DNA of 64,000 bases from an uncultured Clostridia bacterium. Its GTDB lineage: Bacteria > Bacillota > Clostridia > TANB77 > CAG-508. Location: NCBI GenBank assembly GCA_944391745.1, contig CALXUS010000002.1, positions 62,001 to 126,000 on the forward strand, read 5' to 3'. Below the pieces are notes generated by a model, which was not told the origin of the DNA, made no database searches, and saw only the letters and a program-made list of their open reading frames with translations. Within the stretch, counting starts at the first letter, position 1. The number at the start of each line of letters is the position of its first letter. Made by a program: the position numbers and the translations under genes. Below are positions 9,730-19,165 of this stretch, one piece after another.

Positions 9730-11316
9730 ATGATACCAATAATAATTGCAATACTATTAATACTAGTAATCATATATATTTTTAAAAGAATAAAACATAT
9801 AAAGAAAAAAGTAATATTACAAGTTGGCCCTTCTCTTAAAGATAAGGGTGGTATGGTGACAGTAATGTCATCTATTAAAAATTCTTCACTTGATAAAAAA
9901 TACAATATAATACATATACCAACTTATGTTTATGGCAAAAAGTTTATATTATTTTTCTTTTCTATTTTTAGAATTATTTTTTATAAATTAATTTATAGAG
10001 TGGAATTAGTTCATATACATGTAGCTTCTTATGGGAGTTTTTATCGAAAATCAATTATAGTATCTTTATGTAAAATACTACATATTAAAGTAGTATTACA
10101 TTGTCATGGAGCTTGTTTTGAAAAATTTTATAATAGCTTAAAAGATAGAAAAAAGGAATACATAAAGAAAACTTTTAGTAAGGCAGAAAAAGTAATCGTT
10201 TTATCTGAAAGTTGGAAAGAATTTTTTAAAACATTTGTTGATGAGGGTAAAATAATAGTTTTATATAATTCTGTGAATGTTCCAGAAAAAATAAATAGAG
10301 AAAAATTAAATGATATTCCTACAGGATTATTTTTAGGGAGAATTGGAGAAAGGAAAGGTTCTTACGATTTAGTTAATGTTGTTAAAAAATTAAAAGAAAA
10401 TGGTGTTAATATAAAAATTTTAATGGCTGGAGATGGAGAAGTTGAAAAGCTAAAAGAATTAGTTAAAAAAGAAAAATTAACTAAGAACATATTAGTTTTA
10501 GGTTGGATAGATAAAAAACAAAAAGAGGAATACTTAAAATCTGTAGACTTTTATATTTTGCCTTCTTATGATGAAGGTTTGCCAATGTCAGTTTTAGAAG
10601 CAATGAGTTATTCATTACCAGTTATAACAACTGATGTAGGGGGAATTCCAGAAATAATACAAAATGAGAAAAATGGAATAATGACTAAGCCAGGAGATAT
10701 AGAAAAAATTGAAAAGGCAATAAAGAGAATTATAGAAGAAAAAGATTTTAGAAAAAAACTTTCAGAAAATGCTTATGAAACAATATATAATAAATTTAAT
10801 TTAGAAAAATATGAAAAATGCTTAGATAAATTATATAAAGAAATAAAGCAAAAGAATATTAAAGTTTGTTTAACATCATCATCTGGTGGTCATTTCATGC
10901 AGCTAAGGCAATTATTTAAAATGACAGAAAAATATGACACTTATATATTTACAGAAAAAAATGAAATATCTAAAGGATATAGCAATAAATACAAAATGCA
11001 ATATTTAAAGCAACAGGAAAGAAAAAATGTAGGTTTTATTTTGGAATTTATGTACAATATGTTAAAAGCATTTTGGATTACGTTTTGGATAAATCCAGAT
11101 GTTGTAATTAGTACTGGTGCAGGTGCAACGACTTTTGTTTGCTTATTTGTAAAGATATTTGGTGGAAAAGTAATTTATATAGAATCATTTGCTAAAATTA
11201 ATAGTAGGACTATAACTGGGAGAATAGTTTACAAATTTGCAGATGAATTTTATGTTCAATGGGAAGAGATGAAAAAACTTTATCCTAAGGCACATTATGA
11301 TGGGGGAATATATTAA
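9730..11316 (+). CDS. Fusion of a GT4 glycosyltransferase and an Alg14/PssD-like subunit
   Basis: An N-terminal membrane helix (about 3-20, IPIIIAILLILVIIYIF) is followed by a GT-B fold GT4 glycosyltransferase (about 28-370). It contains the E-x7-E region in PSYDEGLPMSVLEAMSYS and GGIPEII. From about 375 to 528 comes a second domain like Alg14/PssD/CpsF: SSSGGHFMQLRQL, NPDVVISTGAGATTFVC and a C-terminal WEEMKKLYP. Alg14-like proteins anchor a soluble Alg13-like partner at the membrane to form one glycosyltransferase. That partner is the next gene, overlapping by one base. AGGGAG precedes the ATG. It is the first gene of the operon. Confidence 0.88.
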   Translation: MIPIIIAILLILVIIYIFKRIKHIKKKVILQVGPSLKDKGGMVTVMSSIKNSSLDKKYNIIHIPTYVYGKKFILFFFSIFRIIFYKLIYRVELVHIHVASYGSFYRKSIIVSLCKILHIKVVLHCHGACFEKFYNSLKDRKKEYIKKTFSKAEKVIVLSESWKEFFKTFVDEGKIIVLYNSVNVPEKINREKLNDIPTGLFLGRIGERKGSYDLVNVVKKLKENGVNIKILMAGDGEVEKLKELVKKEKLTKNILVLGWIDKKQKEEYLKSVDFYILPSYDEGLPMSVLEAMSYSLPVITTDVGGIPEIIQNEKNGIMTKPGDIEKIEKAIKRIIEEKDFRKKLSENAYETIYNKFNLEKYEKCLDKLYKEIKQKNIKVCLTSSSGGHFMQLRQLFKMTEKYDTYIFTEKNEISKGYSNKYKMQYLKQQERKNVGFILEFMYNMLKAFWITFWINPDVVISTGAGATTFVCLFVKIFGGKVIYIESFAKINSRTITGRIVYKFADEFYVQWEEMKKLYPKAHYDGGIY

Positions 11317-11801
11317 TGATTTTCGTTACATTAGGAACGCAAAGATTTCAATTTGATAGGGTTTTAAAAGAGCTAGATAATTTAGTAGAATCAGGAAAGT
11401 TAAGTTCAGATGAGTTAGAAGTTCAATGTGTATATAGTGAGTATACACCTAAAAATTTTAAAACTTTTAAGCTAAAACCTCAAGATGAAATAGATGAAAT
11501 AACAGATAAGGCTGATATAATAATTACTCATAGTGGAACAGGTAGCATAATTAATTCATTAAAAAAGCAAAAAAAGATTATTATAATACCTAGATTAAAA
11601 GAATATGGAGAACATGTTGATAGTCATCAATTAGAATTAGCAGAGGTATTTCATGAAAAATACAAAATTCCAGTTGTTAAAGATATGAGCACTTTGTATG
11701 ACGAAATACAAAATATAGATAATTATAAACCAAAAAAATGGGAAGAAAATAATCAAGGACTAATTAAAGCATTAGAAAATGACATAGATAAATTGTTATA
11801 A
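11316..11801 (+). CDS. Alg13/PssE-like glycosyltransferase subunit
   Basis: A 161-residue protein with the Alg13 / GT28 C-terminal fold: MIFVTLGTQRFQFDRVLKEL at the N-terminus, ITHSGTGSIINSLKKQKKII, the nucleotide-sugar binding loop, and PRLKEYGEHVDSHQLELAE. In CpsG/PssE pairs this subunit binds the sugar nucleotide and acts with the membrane-bound Alg14-like subunit, which here is the C-terminal half of the preceding gene. The start codon overlaps the preceding stop (TAATG), implying translational coupling. Confidence 0.9.
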   Translation: MIFVTLGTQRFQFDRVLKELDNLVESGKLSSDELEVQCVYSEYTPKNFKTFKLKPQDEIDEITDKADIIITHSGTGSIINSLKKQKKIIIIPRLKEYGEHVDSHQLELAEVFHEKYKIPVVKDMSTLYDEIQNIDNYKPKKWEENNQGLIKALENDIDKLL

Positions 11802-11863
11802 AATTAACTTGTTTTACAAGAAATTAATAAAGCTTTATAAAAGGAAAGAGGAAAAAACAAGCA

Positions 11864-12742
11864 ATGAAAAAAGAACTGAGAGATATTTATAGAGATTTAA
11901 TGGCAGTTATATCAAGTGTATCACCAAAGATGACAAGCCAAATTTATTATTTTACAAAATTCAAGAAGAAAATAAATTTAAAAAATCCACAAACATTTAA
12001 TGAAAAGCTTATGTACCTTAAATTAAATGAATATGAAAATAATGAATTAATAACAAAATGTGTTGATAAATATAAAGTAAGAGAATATATAAAGGAATGT
12101 GGTTTAGAAAATATCTTAAATGAATTAATTGGAGTGTATGATAATGCCAATGAAATAGATTTTGATAAATTACCTAATCAATTTGTATTAAAATGTAATC
12201 ATGCAGCTGGTTTTAATATAATTTGTAAAAATAAATCAGAATTAGATATAGATAAAACAAAGAAACAATTGAATAAATGGATTAAAACTAATTATTGGAA
12301 ATATGTAGCTGAAATGCAATATAAAAATGTTGAAAAAAAGATAGTTTGTGAAAAATATCTTGAATCAAAAGATGAAAATAGTATAGAGGATTATAAAATA
12401 TATTGTTTTAATGGAAAGCCTAAATTTTGTATGGTTTGTATTGGCAGAAATTTAGGAAAGCCTACTTATTATTTTTTAGATACTGAATGGAAAATATTAA
12501 AAATGAATCCAGCAGGAAAAAAAGCACCTGATGATTTAGTAATACCTAAGCCAAAATCGATGGATAAAATGTATGAATATGCAGAGGTTTTAGCAAAACC
12601 ATTTAAATTCGTCAGAGTTGATTTTTATGATTATAATGATAAGCCAATATTTGGTGAACTTACTTTTACCCCAGCTGGATGTGTAGACACTAATTATATA
12701 GATGGTTGGGATAAAAAGTTGGGTGATTGGTTAAAAATATAA
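11864..12742 (+). CDS. TupA-like ATP-grasp ligase
   Basis: The 292-residue protein matches the TupA-like ATP-grasp family. Features include the N-terminal LKNPQTFNEKLMYLKLNEY, the KYKVREYIKECG segment, QFVLKCNHAAG with the nucleotide-binding Lys, EKYLESKDENSIEDYKIYCF, and a C-terminal FKFVRVDFYDYNDKPIFGEL metal/ATP region ending in ELTFTPAG. TupA is linked to teichuronopeptide synthesis, where an amino acid polymer is joined to polyglucuronate; related proteins are common in capsule loci. Amide bond formation onto a uronic acid is therefore plausible but not proven. It has no membrane helix. CEO synthase follows directly. Confidence 0.85.
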   Translation: MKKELRDIYRDLMAVISSVSPKMTSQIYYFTKFKKKINLKNPQTFNEKLMYLKLNEYENNELITKCVDKYKVREYIKECGLENILNELIGVYDNANEIDFDKLPNQFVLKCNHAAGFNIICKNKSELDIDKTKKQLNKWIKTNYWKYVAEMQYKNVEKKIVCEKYLESKDENSIEDYKIYCFNGKPKFCMVCIGRNLGKPTYYFLDTEWKILKMNPAGKKAPDDLVIPKPKSMDKMYEYAEVLAKPFKFVRVDFYDYNDKPIFGELTFTPAGCVDTNYIDGWDKKLGDWLKI

Positions 12743-12780
12743 GGCTTGTTAAAATACCTAAATTTTGAAAGGAGGAAAAT

Positions 12781-13746
12781 ATGCTTAAGCTTGGTTTTAT
12801 AAAAAGTGATAAAAAAAATGAAAATAGAAGAGCTCTATTACCAGTAGATATAGAAAAAATAAAAAATAAAAAATACCTATATTTTGAAAAAGGATATGGA
12901 GAAAATTTAGGAATAAGTGATGAAGAATATATAAAACTTGGATGTAAAATATGTGATAAAACCAAGCTATTAAGTGATGAAATACCTGTACTATGTGATC
13001 CAAAAGTAGGAGATGCAAGTTATTTAGAAACAATAAGCGAAGGAAAGATAATATTTGGGTGGATACATGCCGTACAAAATAGAGACATAACTGATAAAAT
13101 TATTAATAAAAAACTTACTGCCTATGCATGGGAAGATATGTTTGAAGGTGGAAGACATGTTTTTTGGAGAAACAACGAAATTGCAGGTGAAGCTGCAACA
13201 ATGCATGCTCTATTATGTTATGGAACATTGCCTTATGATTCAAAGGTAGCAATAATAGGAAATGGGAATACATCAAGGGGAGCTTTTAGAGTTTTCACTC
13301 AATTAGGTGCAAGAGTAAACGTATATACAAGAAAGATGGAAGATTTATTAAAAAAAGAACTTGGAAACTATGATATTATTGTAAATACAGTATTATGGGA
13401 TACATCTAGAAAAGATCATATAATATCTAAAAAAGATTTAAAAAGGATGAAACCAAATTCTTTGATAATAGATATTAGTTGTGACAGAGCTGGTGCAATA
13501 GAAACTAGTATTCCAACTAGTTTGGATAATCCAACTTATGTAGTAGATGGAGTAATGCATTATGTTGTAGACCATACACCAACATTATTATATAAAACAA
13601 TATCAAAAGAGCTTTCAAAAGAAGTAGCAAAATATGTAGACTTTTTAATTGAAGAAAAACCAAATGATGTTTTAAAAAATGCGCTTATAATAGATAATGG
13701 AGTTATTGTAGATGAGAGAATAAATAAATTCCAGGGTAGAAGATAA
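12781..13746 (+). CDS. ceo: N5-(carboxyethyl)ornithine synthase
   Basis: The 321-residue protein belongs to the alanine dehydrogenase/CEO synthase family. KLGFIKSDKKNENRRALLP opens the N-terminal domain, and the Rossmann motif is VAIIGNGNTSRGAFRVF (about 156-172). The family enzyme reductively condenses pyruvate with the side-chain amine of ornithine (or lysine) using NADPH. A perfect AAAGGAGG lies before the ATG. Its place in a polysaccharide operon, directly after an ATP-grasp ligase, suggests that the carboxyethyl amino acid is a polymer substituent rather than a metabolite. The exact amine substrate cannot be read from sequence. Confidence 0.85.
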   Translation: MLKLGFIKSDKKNENRRALLPVDIEKIKNKKYLYFEKGYGENLGISDEEYIKLGCKICDKTKLLSDEIPVLCDPKVGDASYLETISEGKIIFGWIHAVQNRDITDKIINKKLTAYAWEDMFEGGRHVFWRNNEIAGEAATMHALLCYGTLPYDSKVAIIGNGNTSRGAFRVFTQLGARVNVYTRKMEDLLKKELGNYDIIVNTVLWDTSRKDHIISKKDLKRMKPNSLIIDISCDRAGAIETSIPTSLDNPTYVVDGVMHYVVDHTPTLLYKTISKELSKEVAKYVDFLIEEKPNDVLKNALIIDNGVIVDERINKFQGRR

Positions 13747-13779
13747 AAGGCGGAATATAGATAAGAAAGGATATTTCTA

Positions 13780-14742
13780 GTGGAAAAAGTAAGTGTTTTA
13801 GTGCCCATATATAATGCAGAAAAATATATTGGCAGATGTATAGAAAGCATATTAAATCAAACTTATAAAGAATTAGAAATTGTGCTAATTGAGGATGGCT
13901 CTAAAGATAATTCATTAAATATTATAAAAGAATATGGAAAAAAAGATAAACGCATAAAAATAATTCCAATAGAAAACAATGGTGTTGCAGATGCTCGAAA
14001 CAAAGCAGTAGAAAATGCAACGGGAGAATATCTTACTTTTGTGGATAGTGATGATTATATTGAAAAAGATTATATAGAAACTTTATATAATAATTTACAA
14101 AAATACAAAGCAGATATAGCTGTATGTAATTGTACAAATATAATTGAAGAAACTAATAAACAAAGCTATAAGTCATTTGGAATTACTGAAGTAAAGCAAT
14201 ATAATAATTTAGAAGCAGTTGAAAGTTTATTTTATTACAATTATTTTAGACATAGTCCTTGGGGTAAGCTATACAAAAAGAAAGTATGGGATAATATAAG
14301 ATTTCCTTTAGGAAAAAATTATGAAGACTTAGCAATATTATATAAACTTTTTTTGAATAGTGAAAAAGTAATCTACATCCCTGAGCAAAAATATAATTAT
14401 GTGATTAGACAAGGAAGTATTGTACATAATGAAATAAGAAAATCAGATGTTGAGGCCATAATTGAGTATTCTCAAGATATTTTGGACGATATAACTAAAA
14501 ATTATCCCAAATTAATACCAGCAGCAGAATATTTAGTCGCATATTTAAGTCTTACTTTATGGAGAAAAATACCTAAAGGAAAATACAAAGAATATAATAA
14601 TGTAGTAAATGCAAATATAAAAAAATATAGAAAGTCAATTATAAGTAATAAAAAAGTAAATAAAAAACAAAAATATTTATTTATACTATCTTATTTAGGA
14701 AGAGGATGTTATAGAACGATAATTTCAATATTAAAGAAATGA
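13780..14742 (+). CDS. GT2 family glycosyltransferase
   Basis: A 320-residue inverting GT-A enzyme. VSVLVPIYNAEKYIGRCIES is the nucleotide-sugar binding start, followed by IEDGSKDNS, NGVADARNKA and the DxD-type FVDSDDYIE. The start codon is GTG at 13780 with AGAAAGG nine bases upstream. There are no strong membrane helices. It transfers one sugar in repeat-unit assembly at the cytoplasmic face; donor and acceptor are unknown. Confidence 0.93.
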   Translation: MEKVSVLVPIYNAEKYIGRCIESILNQTYKELEIVLIEDGSKDNSLNIIKEYGKKDKRIKIIPIENNGVADARNKAVENATGEYLTFVDSDDYIEKDYIETLYNNLQKYKADIAVCNCTNIIEETNKQSYKSFGITEVKQYNNLEAVESLFYYNYFRHSPWGKLYKKKVWDNIRFPLGKNYEDLAILYKLFLNSEKVIYIPEQKYNYVIRQGSIVHNEIRKSDVEAIIEYSQDILDDITKNYPKLIPAAEYLVAYLSLTLWRKIPKGKYKEYNNVVNANIKKYRKSIISNKKVNKKQKYLFILSYLGRGCYRTIISILKK

Positions 14743-14781
14743 AAGGAGCAAGCATATTTTAATATATGCAAAACTAATATG
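14742..14781 (+). promoter_or_regulatory. Distant RBS with a hairpin before the start codon
   Basis: AAAGGAG is at 14742-14748, but the only usable ATG is at 14779 because an in-frame stop (TGA at 14740) lies upstream. Between them, GCATAT (14752-14757) pairs perfectly with ATATGC (14764-14769) around a six-base loop. Three bases separate SD and stem, and nine separate stem and ATG. Folding would give an effective spacing of 12. Confidence 0.45.
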
Positions 14782-15216
14782 AAAGCTAATACTTTAATTA
14801 AGTATAGAAGAAATAAGATTCTAAATAAAATAATACATACATTATTGCTAAGGAAAGGGTTAGAAATTCCTAGTAATGTTATTATAGGAAAAAATTGTGA
14901 CTTTCCTCATAATTCTGTAGGAACAGTAATTCATCCAAATACAGTAATAAAAAATGATGTGAAAATTTATCAAAATGTTACTATCGGTAGAGCTGATATT
15001 TATGAAGATTATAAATCAAGCAATATGAAAAAAATAATAATTGAAGATGGTGCTATTATTTGTGCTGGTGCAAAAGTCTTAAGTAAAGAAGAAACATTAA
15101 CAGTTGGAAAAAATAGTATAATAGGTGCAAATGCGGTATTACTTAATTCAACAAAGGAAAATGAAATATGGGCAGGTGTACCAGCTAAAAAAATAGGAGT
15201 GAGAAAAGATTTATGA
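14779..15216 (+). CDS. Hexapeptide-repeat (LbH) O-acetyltransferase
   Basis: A 145-residue left-handed beta-helix acyltransferase resembling serine acetyltransferase-like proteins of capsule loci. Hexad repeats are visible in IGKNCDFPHNSVGTVIHP, VKIYQNVTIG, IIEDGAIICAGAKVLSK, LTVGKNSIIGANAVL and the closing WAGVPAKKIG. It likely acetylates a sugar or lipid-linked intermediate with acetyl-CoA. The RBS is unusual (see 14742-14781). The stop overlaps the next start by four bases. Confidence 0.88.
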   Translation: MKANTLIKYRRNKILNKIIHTLLLRKGLEIPSNVIIGKNCDFPHNSVGTVIHPNTVIKNDVKIYQNVTIGRADIYEDYKSSNMKKIIIEDGAIICAGAKVLSKEETLTVGKNSIIGANAVLLNSTKENEIWAGVPAKKIGVRKDL

Positions 15217-16550
15217 TAAACTATATAATTATAATAGCAATAGCAACATTGTTAGTATATTTAAGCATAAAAGTAGAAGAAAAAACAGATAATAAGTTAT
15301 TAATCTTTGTTTTTAGAGCCATAGCTATTTTATTTCCAGCTATAATTGCAGGAATAAGATATGATGTAGGAACAGATTATAAGGGAGTTTATGAACCCTT
15401 GTTTAATGAAATAATTACTGGCAATAAAGTGTTTAGAATTAGAAGTTTTGAAATAGGTTATATATTTTTAAACAAACTAGTAATATGGCTTGGCGGTAAT
15501 TTTAATGTTGTAATGTTTTTGGCATCATTATTAACTATAATACCAATATACATTGGACTTATGCATTATAAAAAGAAAATATGCGTTCCTTTAGCTTTCT
15601 TTTTATTTATGATAATTTTCTATCAAAAATCATTTAACTTAGTAAGACAGATGATTGCTGTTGCCTTTATATTTTTAGGATTTATTTTCTTAGACTTTAA
15701 AGAAGACGAAAATAAAAAGGAAAACGAAAAATATAAAAAGAAGTATGAAGAAAAGTGTAAAGCAAAAAATAAAGATTTGTCAAAATATAAACCTAGATAT
15801 ATACATAGTAAAGAATATCAAAAATATATTGTAATACAATGCCTAAAATATTTTGCTTGTGTTATAGTAGCAGGATTATTCCAAAGAACTTCATTTATTA
15901 TGTTAATAATACCTTTTATAAAAGAGATATATGCTAATCCTAGATTTAAATTTATAAGCATAGCTTCATATTGCATATTAGTTGCAATATTATTAAATTT
16001 CAAGCTTATAGGAAATTTTATAATGCAATTTGATAGTTTGAAATATTATTCAAATTATTTTAGTGCAATAGGGAAACCAGATATATCAATAGCTTATTAT
16101 ATTAGGGTAATACCTGTATTAATACCATATTTCTTTGTTATGAAGAAGATAACTAAAGATAAGCAGATGAACTTTTTATATAGTATGACAGTTATAGGAT
16201 GCATATTATTACTATTAGGATATTTAACATCAACTTATGGTGAAAGATTATCATACTATTTTAGTATATTCCAAATAGTAATGTTTCCATATTTTATAAG
16301 ATGTTTAAAAGATAATAAATTTTTGTATATTGCTTCAACAATTTTAATTATTATATTTAATTTAGCAATATGGTACTATGATTACATATATTTAAAAAGA
16401 GATGGAACTATACCTTATAAAACAATTTTTTCTATTGAAATAGAAAATCAAAAAACTATTGAAAACGATTTTGATGTAAAAAATAAAAGAGATATAAATA
16501 GAAATATTGACCTAGCTGAGATAAAAAAAGAGATGGAGTATAATATATGA
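15213..16550 (+). CDS. EpsG-family membrane protein, probable polysaccharide polymerase (Wzy-like)
   Basis: A 445-residue integral membrane protein with about ten hydrophobic segments. The signature GIRYDVGTDYKGVYEPL (about 47-63) is typical of EpsG/Wzy-like polymerases. A charged Lys/Glu-rich cytoplasmic loop lies at about 168-208, and the C-terminal 40 residues are hydrophilic. It would polymerise flipped repeat units outside the membrane. Its ATG overlaps the acyltransferase stop (ATGA), and its own stop overlaps the next start in the same way. Confidence 0.85.
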   Translation: MINYIIIIAIATLLVYLSIKVEEKTDNKLLIFVFRAIAILFPAIIAGIRYDVGTDYKGVYEPLFNEIITGNKVFRIRSFEIGYIFLNKLVIWLGGNFNVVMFLASLLTIIPIYIGLMHYKKKICVPLAFFLFMIIFYQKSFNLVRQMIAVAFIFLGFIFLDFKEDENKKENEKYKKKYEEKCKAKNKDLSKYKPRYIHSKEYQKYIVIQCLKYFACVIVAGLFQRTSFIMLIIPFIKEIYANPRFKFISIASYCILVAILLNFKLIGNFIMQFDSLKYYSNYFSAIGKPDISIAYYIRVIPVLIPYFFVMKKITKDKQMNFLYSMTVIGCILLLLGYLTSTYGERLSYYFSIFQIVMFPYFIRCLKDNKFLYIASTILIIIFNLAIWYYDYIYLKRDGTIPYKTIFSIEIENQKTIENDFDVKNKRDINRNIDLAEIKKEMEYNI

Positions 16551-17602
16551 AAAAATGCTATTTAAAAATATATTTAAATCATAATTTGGGAGATGACTTA
16601 TTTGCTAAAATAATATCTGAAAGATATCCAAATACTAAATTTATAGCTACATCATACAATGGTCAAAAATCAGATTTTAAAAATATAAAAGTTATAAAAA
16701 GTTTTGGATTTAGAGCAGTTAATAAAATTTTTAAAATTATTACACATAAAAAACTAACAATAGAAAAGATTTTAGCAAAAAAGTATAGAAAAGCTGTAGT
16801 ATTAAGCGGAAGTTCTTTTATAGAAGGAAAAAGTGATAATTATGATGAACTTTCAGAGAGTCAACAATATTATATAATTGGAACAAATTTTGGACCATAC
16901 AAAACAAATGAATATGTAGAATATTGTAAAAATGTATTTAAAAAAGCAAAATATGTGTGTTTTAGAGATAAGAAATCTTATAATTTGTTTAAAGATATAG
17001 GAAATAATATTACTTATGCACCAGATATTGTTTTTTCACTTGATACGACTAATGTAAAAATAACAGATAATAAAAAGGTTGTATTTTCTATAATTGATTG
17101 CAAAAGAAAAATTGGAGAAGAATATCAGGAAAAATATGAAAAAGCAATGATTGAATTAACAAAATATTTTATAGATAAAGGCTATAAAATAACTTATATG
17201 TCTTTTTGTAAGAAAGAAAATGATGAAGAAGCTATAAACAGAATAGAAGAGAAGATACCTAACGAAATAAAAGAAAAAATAGAAAATTATTTTTATGATG
17301 GTAATATTGAAGAAGCTTTAAATGTTTTAGGCGACTCACAAATAATAATTGGATCTAGATTTCATGCTAATATTTTAGGACTTATACTAAATAAAACTAT
17401 TATTCCAGTTATATATAGTAATAAAACTACAGAAGTATTAGATGATATAAATTTTAGAGGAAAAAGAATTGATATAAAAAATATTTACAAGTTTAATTTA
17501 GAAGATTTTTCAGATAATGATATAAATTATAAATTAGATGTTTCAAAAGAAAAGATTGGAGCGGAAAAGCATTTTTCTGAATTAGATAAAGTATTAGATT
17601 AA
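16547..17602 (+). CDS. Polysaccharide pyruvyl transferase family protein
   Basis: The 351-residue protein fits the polysaccharide pyruvyl transferase family (CsaB-like). NHNLGDDLFAKIISERYP is the N-terminal glycine motif, VLSGSSFIEGK and FGPYKTNEYVEYCKNVFKKA follow, RDKKSYNLFK is the conserved core, and GSRFHANILGLILNKTIIPV is the C-terminal signature. Family members add ketal pyruvate from PEP to sugars. CsaB modifies wall polymers so that SLH domains can bind, and an SLH array begins about 1.5 kb downstream. The sugar target is inferred, not shown. Confidence 0.85.
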   Translation: MKKCYLKIYLNHNLGDDLFAKIISERYPNTKFIATSYNGQKSDFKNIKVIKSFGFRAVNKIFKIITHKKLTIEKILAKKYRKAVVLSGSSFIEGKSDNYDELSESQQYYIIGTNFGPYKTNEYVEYCKNVFKKAKYVCFRDKKSYNLFKDIGNNITYAPDIVFSLDTTNVKITDNKKVVFSIIDCKRKIGEEYQEKYEKAMIELTKYFIDKGYKITYMSFCKKENDEEAINRIEEKIPNEIKEKIENYFYDGNIEEALNVLGDSQIIIGSRFHANILGLILNKTIIPVIYSNKTTEVLDDINFRGKRIDIKNIYKFNLEDFSDNDINYKLDVSKEKIGAEKHFSELDKVLD

Positions 17603-17623
17603 AATATAGAAGCGGAGGGAACA

Positions 17624-19033
17624 ATGTCTAAAGAAAGTATTTTAGCAAAAAATACAGCAATTATAACAATAGGAAAAATATGTACACAATTAATATCATT
17701 TTTCTTATTGCCATTATATACAGCATATTTATCAACAGAAGAATATGGTGTAGTAGACCTTTTAAATACTTTAGTTAGTTTGCTTATTCCTATACTTTCT
17801 TTTCAAGTAGATCAAGGAATTTTCAGATATTTAATAGATAAAAGAAAAGATAAGAAAGAGCAAAGTAAGTTAATTACGACCACAATTTATTTTTTAATAG
17901 GACAGTCTATTATTTACCTTATAATATTTTTAGTAATTAGCCCTTTTGTAAATAATTCATATAAATATTTTTTAGCAACTAATTTAATAGCAACTGCTTT
18001 TACAAATGCATTATTACAAATATCTAGAGGTCTTGGAGATAATACAAAATATACATTAGGAAGTTTTATATCTGCAACTGTAACTATATTATTAAATGTA
18101 ATATTAATTGTTGGATTTAAAATGAATGCCTATGGAATGCTTACAGCAACATTTATTGGAAACATTGCATGTATTGCTTATTTAACAATTTCATTAAAAC
18201 TTCCAAAATTCGTGAAGCGCTCATCTTATGATAAAAATGAGTTAAAAACAATATTAAAATACTCTATTCCACTAATTCCAAATCAAATTTCTTGGTGGAT
18301 AGTAAATGTTTCTGATAGACTAATTATTACATATTTTATGAATGTATCAATGAATGGTGTTTACTCAGTTGCAAATAAATTTTCATCTGTTGTTACTACA
18401 GTATATAGCGTATTTAATATAGCTTGGACAGAATCAGCAGCAGTAAATTTTAAAGAAGAAGACAGAGACAAGTACTTTAGTAAGGTGTTAAATGTTACAA
18501 TCAGATTTTTTGGAGCATTATGTTTAGGAATAATTGCATATATGCCTTTTGTATTTAATATTTTAGTTAATGGAAATTATGATGAGGCTTATGCTCAAAT
18601 ACCTATTTTAATAATAGCTACAATGTTTAATATATTAGTAAGCTATTTAGGTTCAATATATGTGGCAAAAAAACTTACTAAAGAAATAGCAAAAACTTCG
18701 TTTATTGCGGCTATAATAAATGCAGTTATAAATATTACTTTAATAAAATTTATTGGCTTATATGCTGCTTCACTATCTACGTTAGTAGCATGGGGAGCTA
18801 TGTTTATATATAGATTTATAGATTCAAAAAAATATATAAAACTAAAAGTAGATACCAAAATTGCATTAACTATGATTTTAGTTTGTGCTGTTACTGTATT
18901 TTCATATTATTTGAAAAATATGGCATTTTGTGGAGTAGTAGCATTAGGAGTAACAATTTATGCATTTTTAATAAATAAAAATAGTTTAAGTTCAATATTA
19001 AAACTTATGAAAAGCAAAATCTTAAAAAAATAA
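17624..19033 (+). CDS. Oligosaccharide flippase (Wzx, MATE-like fold)
   Basis: A 469-residue membrane protein with about 12-14 predicted helices. The N-terminus KNTAIITIGKICTQLISFFLLPLY and the segment LSTEEYGVVDLLNTL are typical of the polysaccharide flippase family. It would move lipid-linked repeat units across the membrane for the EpsG-type polymerase. GGAGGG precedes the ATG. It is the last gene of operon 1; no clear terminator was found before the SLH array promoter. Confidence 0.93.
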   Translation: MSKESILAKNTAIITIGKICTQLISFFLLPLYTAYLSTEEYGVVDLLNTLVSLLIPILSFQVDQGIFRYLIDKRKDKKEQSKLITTTIYFLIGQSIIYLIIFLVISPFVNNSYKYFLATNLIATAFTNALLQISRGLGDNTKYTLGSFISATVTILLNVILIVGFKMNAYGMLTATFIGNIACIAYLTISLKLPKFVKRSSYDKNELKTILKYSIPLIPNQISWWIVNVSDRLIITYFMNVSMNGVYSVANKFSSVVTTVYSVFNIAWTESAAVNFKEEDRDKYFSKVLNVTIRFFGALCLGIIAYMPFVFNILVNGNYDEAYAQIPILIIATMFNILVSYLGSIYVAKKLTKEIAKTSFIAAIINAVINITLIKFIGLYAASLSTLVAWGAMFIYRFIDSKKYIKLKVDTKIALTMILVCAVTVFSYYLKNMAFCGVVALGVTIYAFLINKNSLSSILKLMKSKILKK

Positions 19034-19103
19034 AGATGGTTAATATTTAAATCAAAATAAATACGAACAATAACGAAAAAAAGCGATTAATAAATAAAAT
19101 CCC

Positions 19104-19135
19104 TTGAATAAATTACTCTGTTATGATATTATAAT
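19104..19135 (+). promoter_or_regulatory. Promoter at the head of the SLH array
   Basis: TTGAAT at 19104-19109 is followed after 17 bases by TATTAT (19127-19132). A TATAAT begins three bases later (19130-19135). An AAGGGGG ribosome binding site follows. Confidence 0.5.
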
Positions 19136-19165
19136 AGCATAATAAAAGCAAAGGGGGAAATATTT

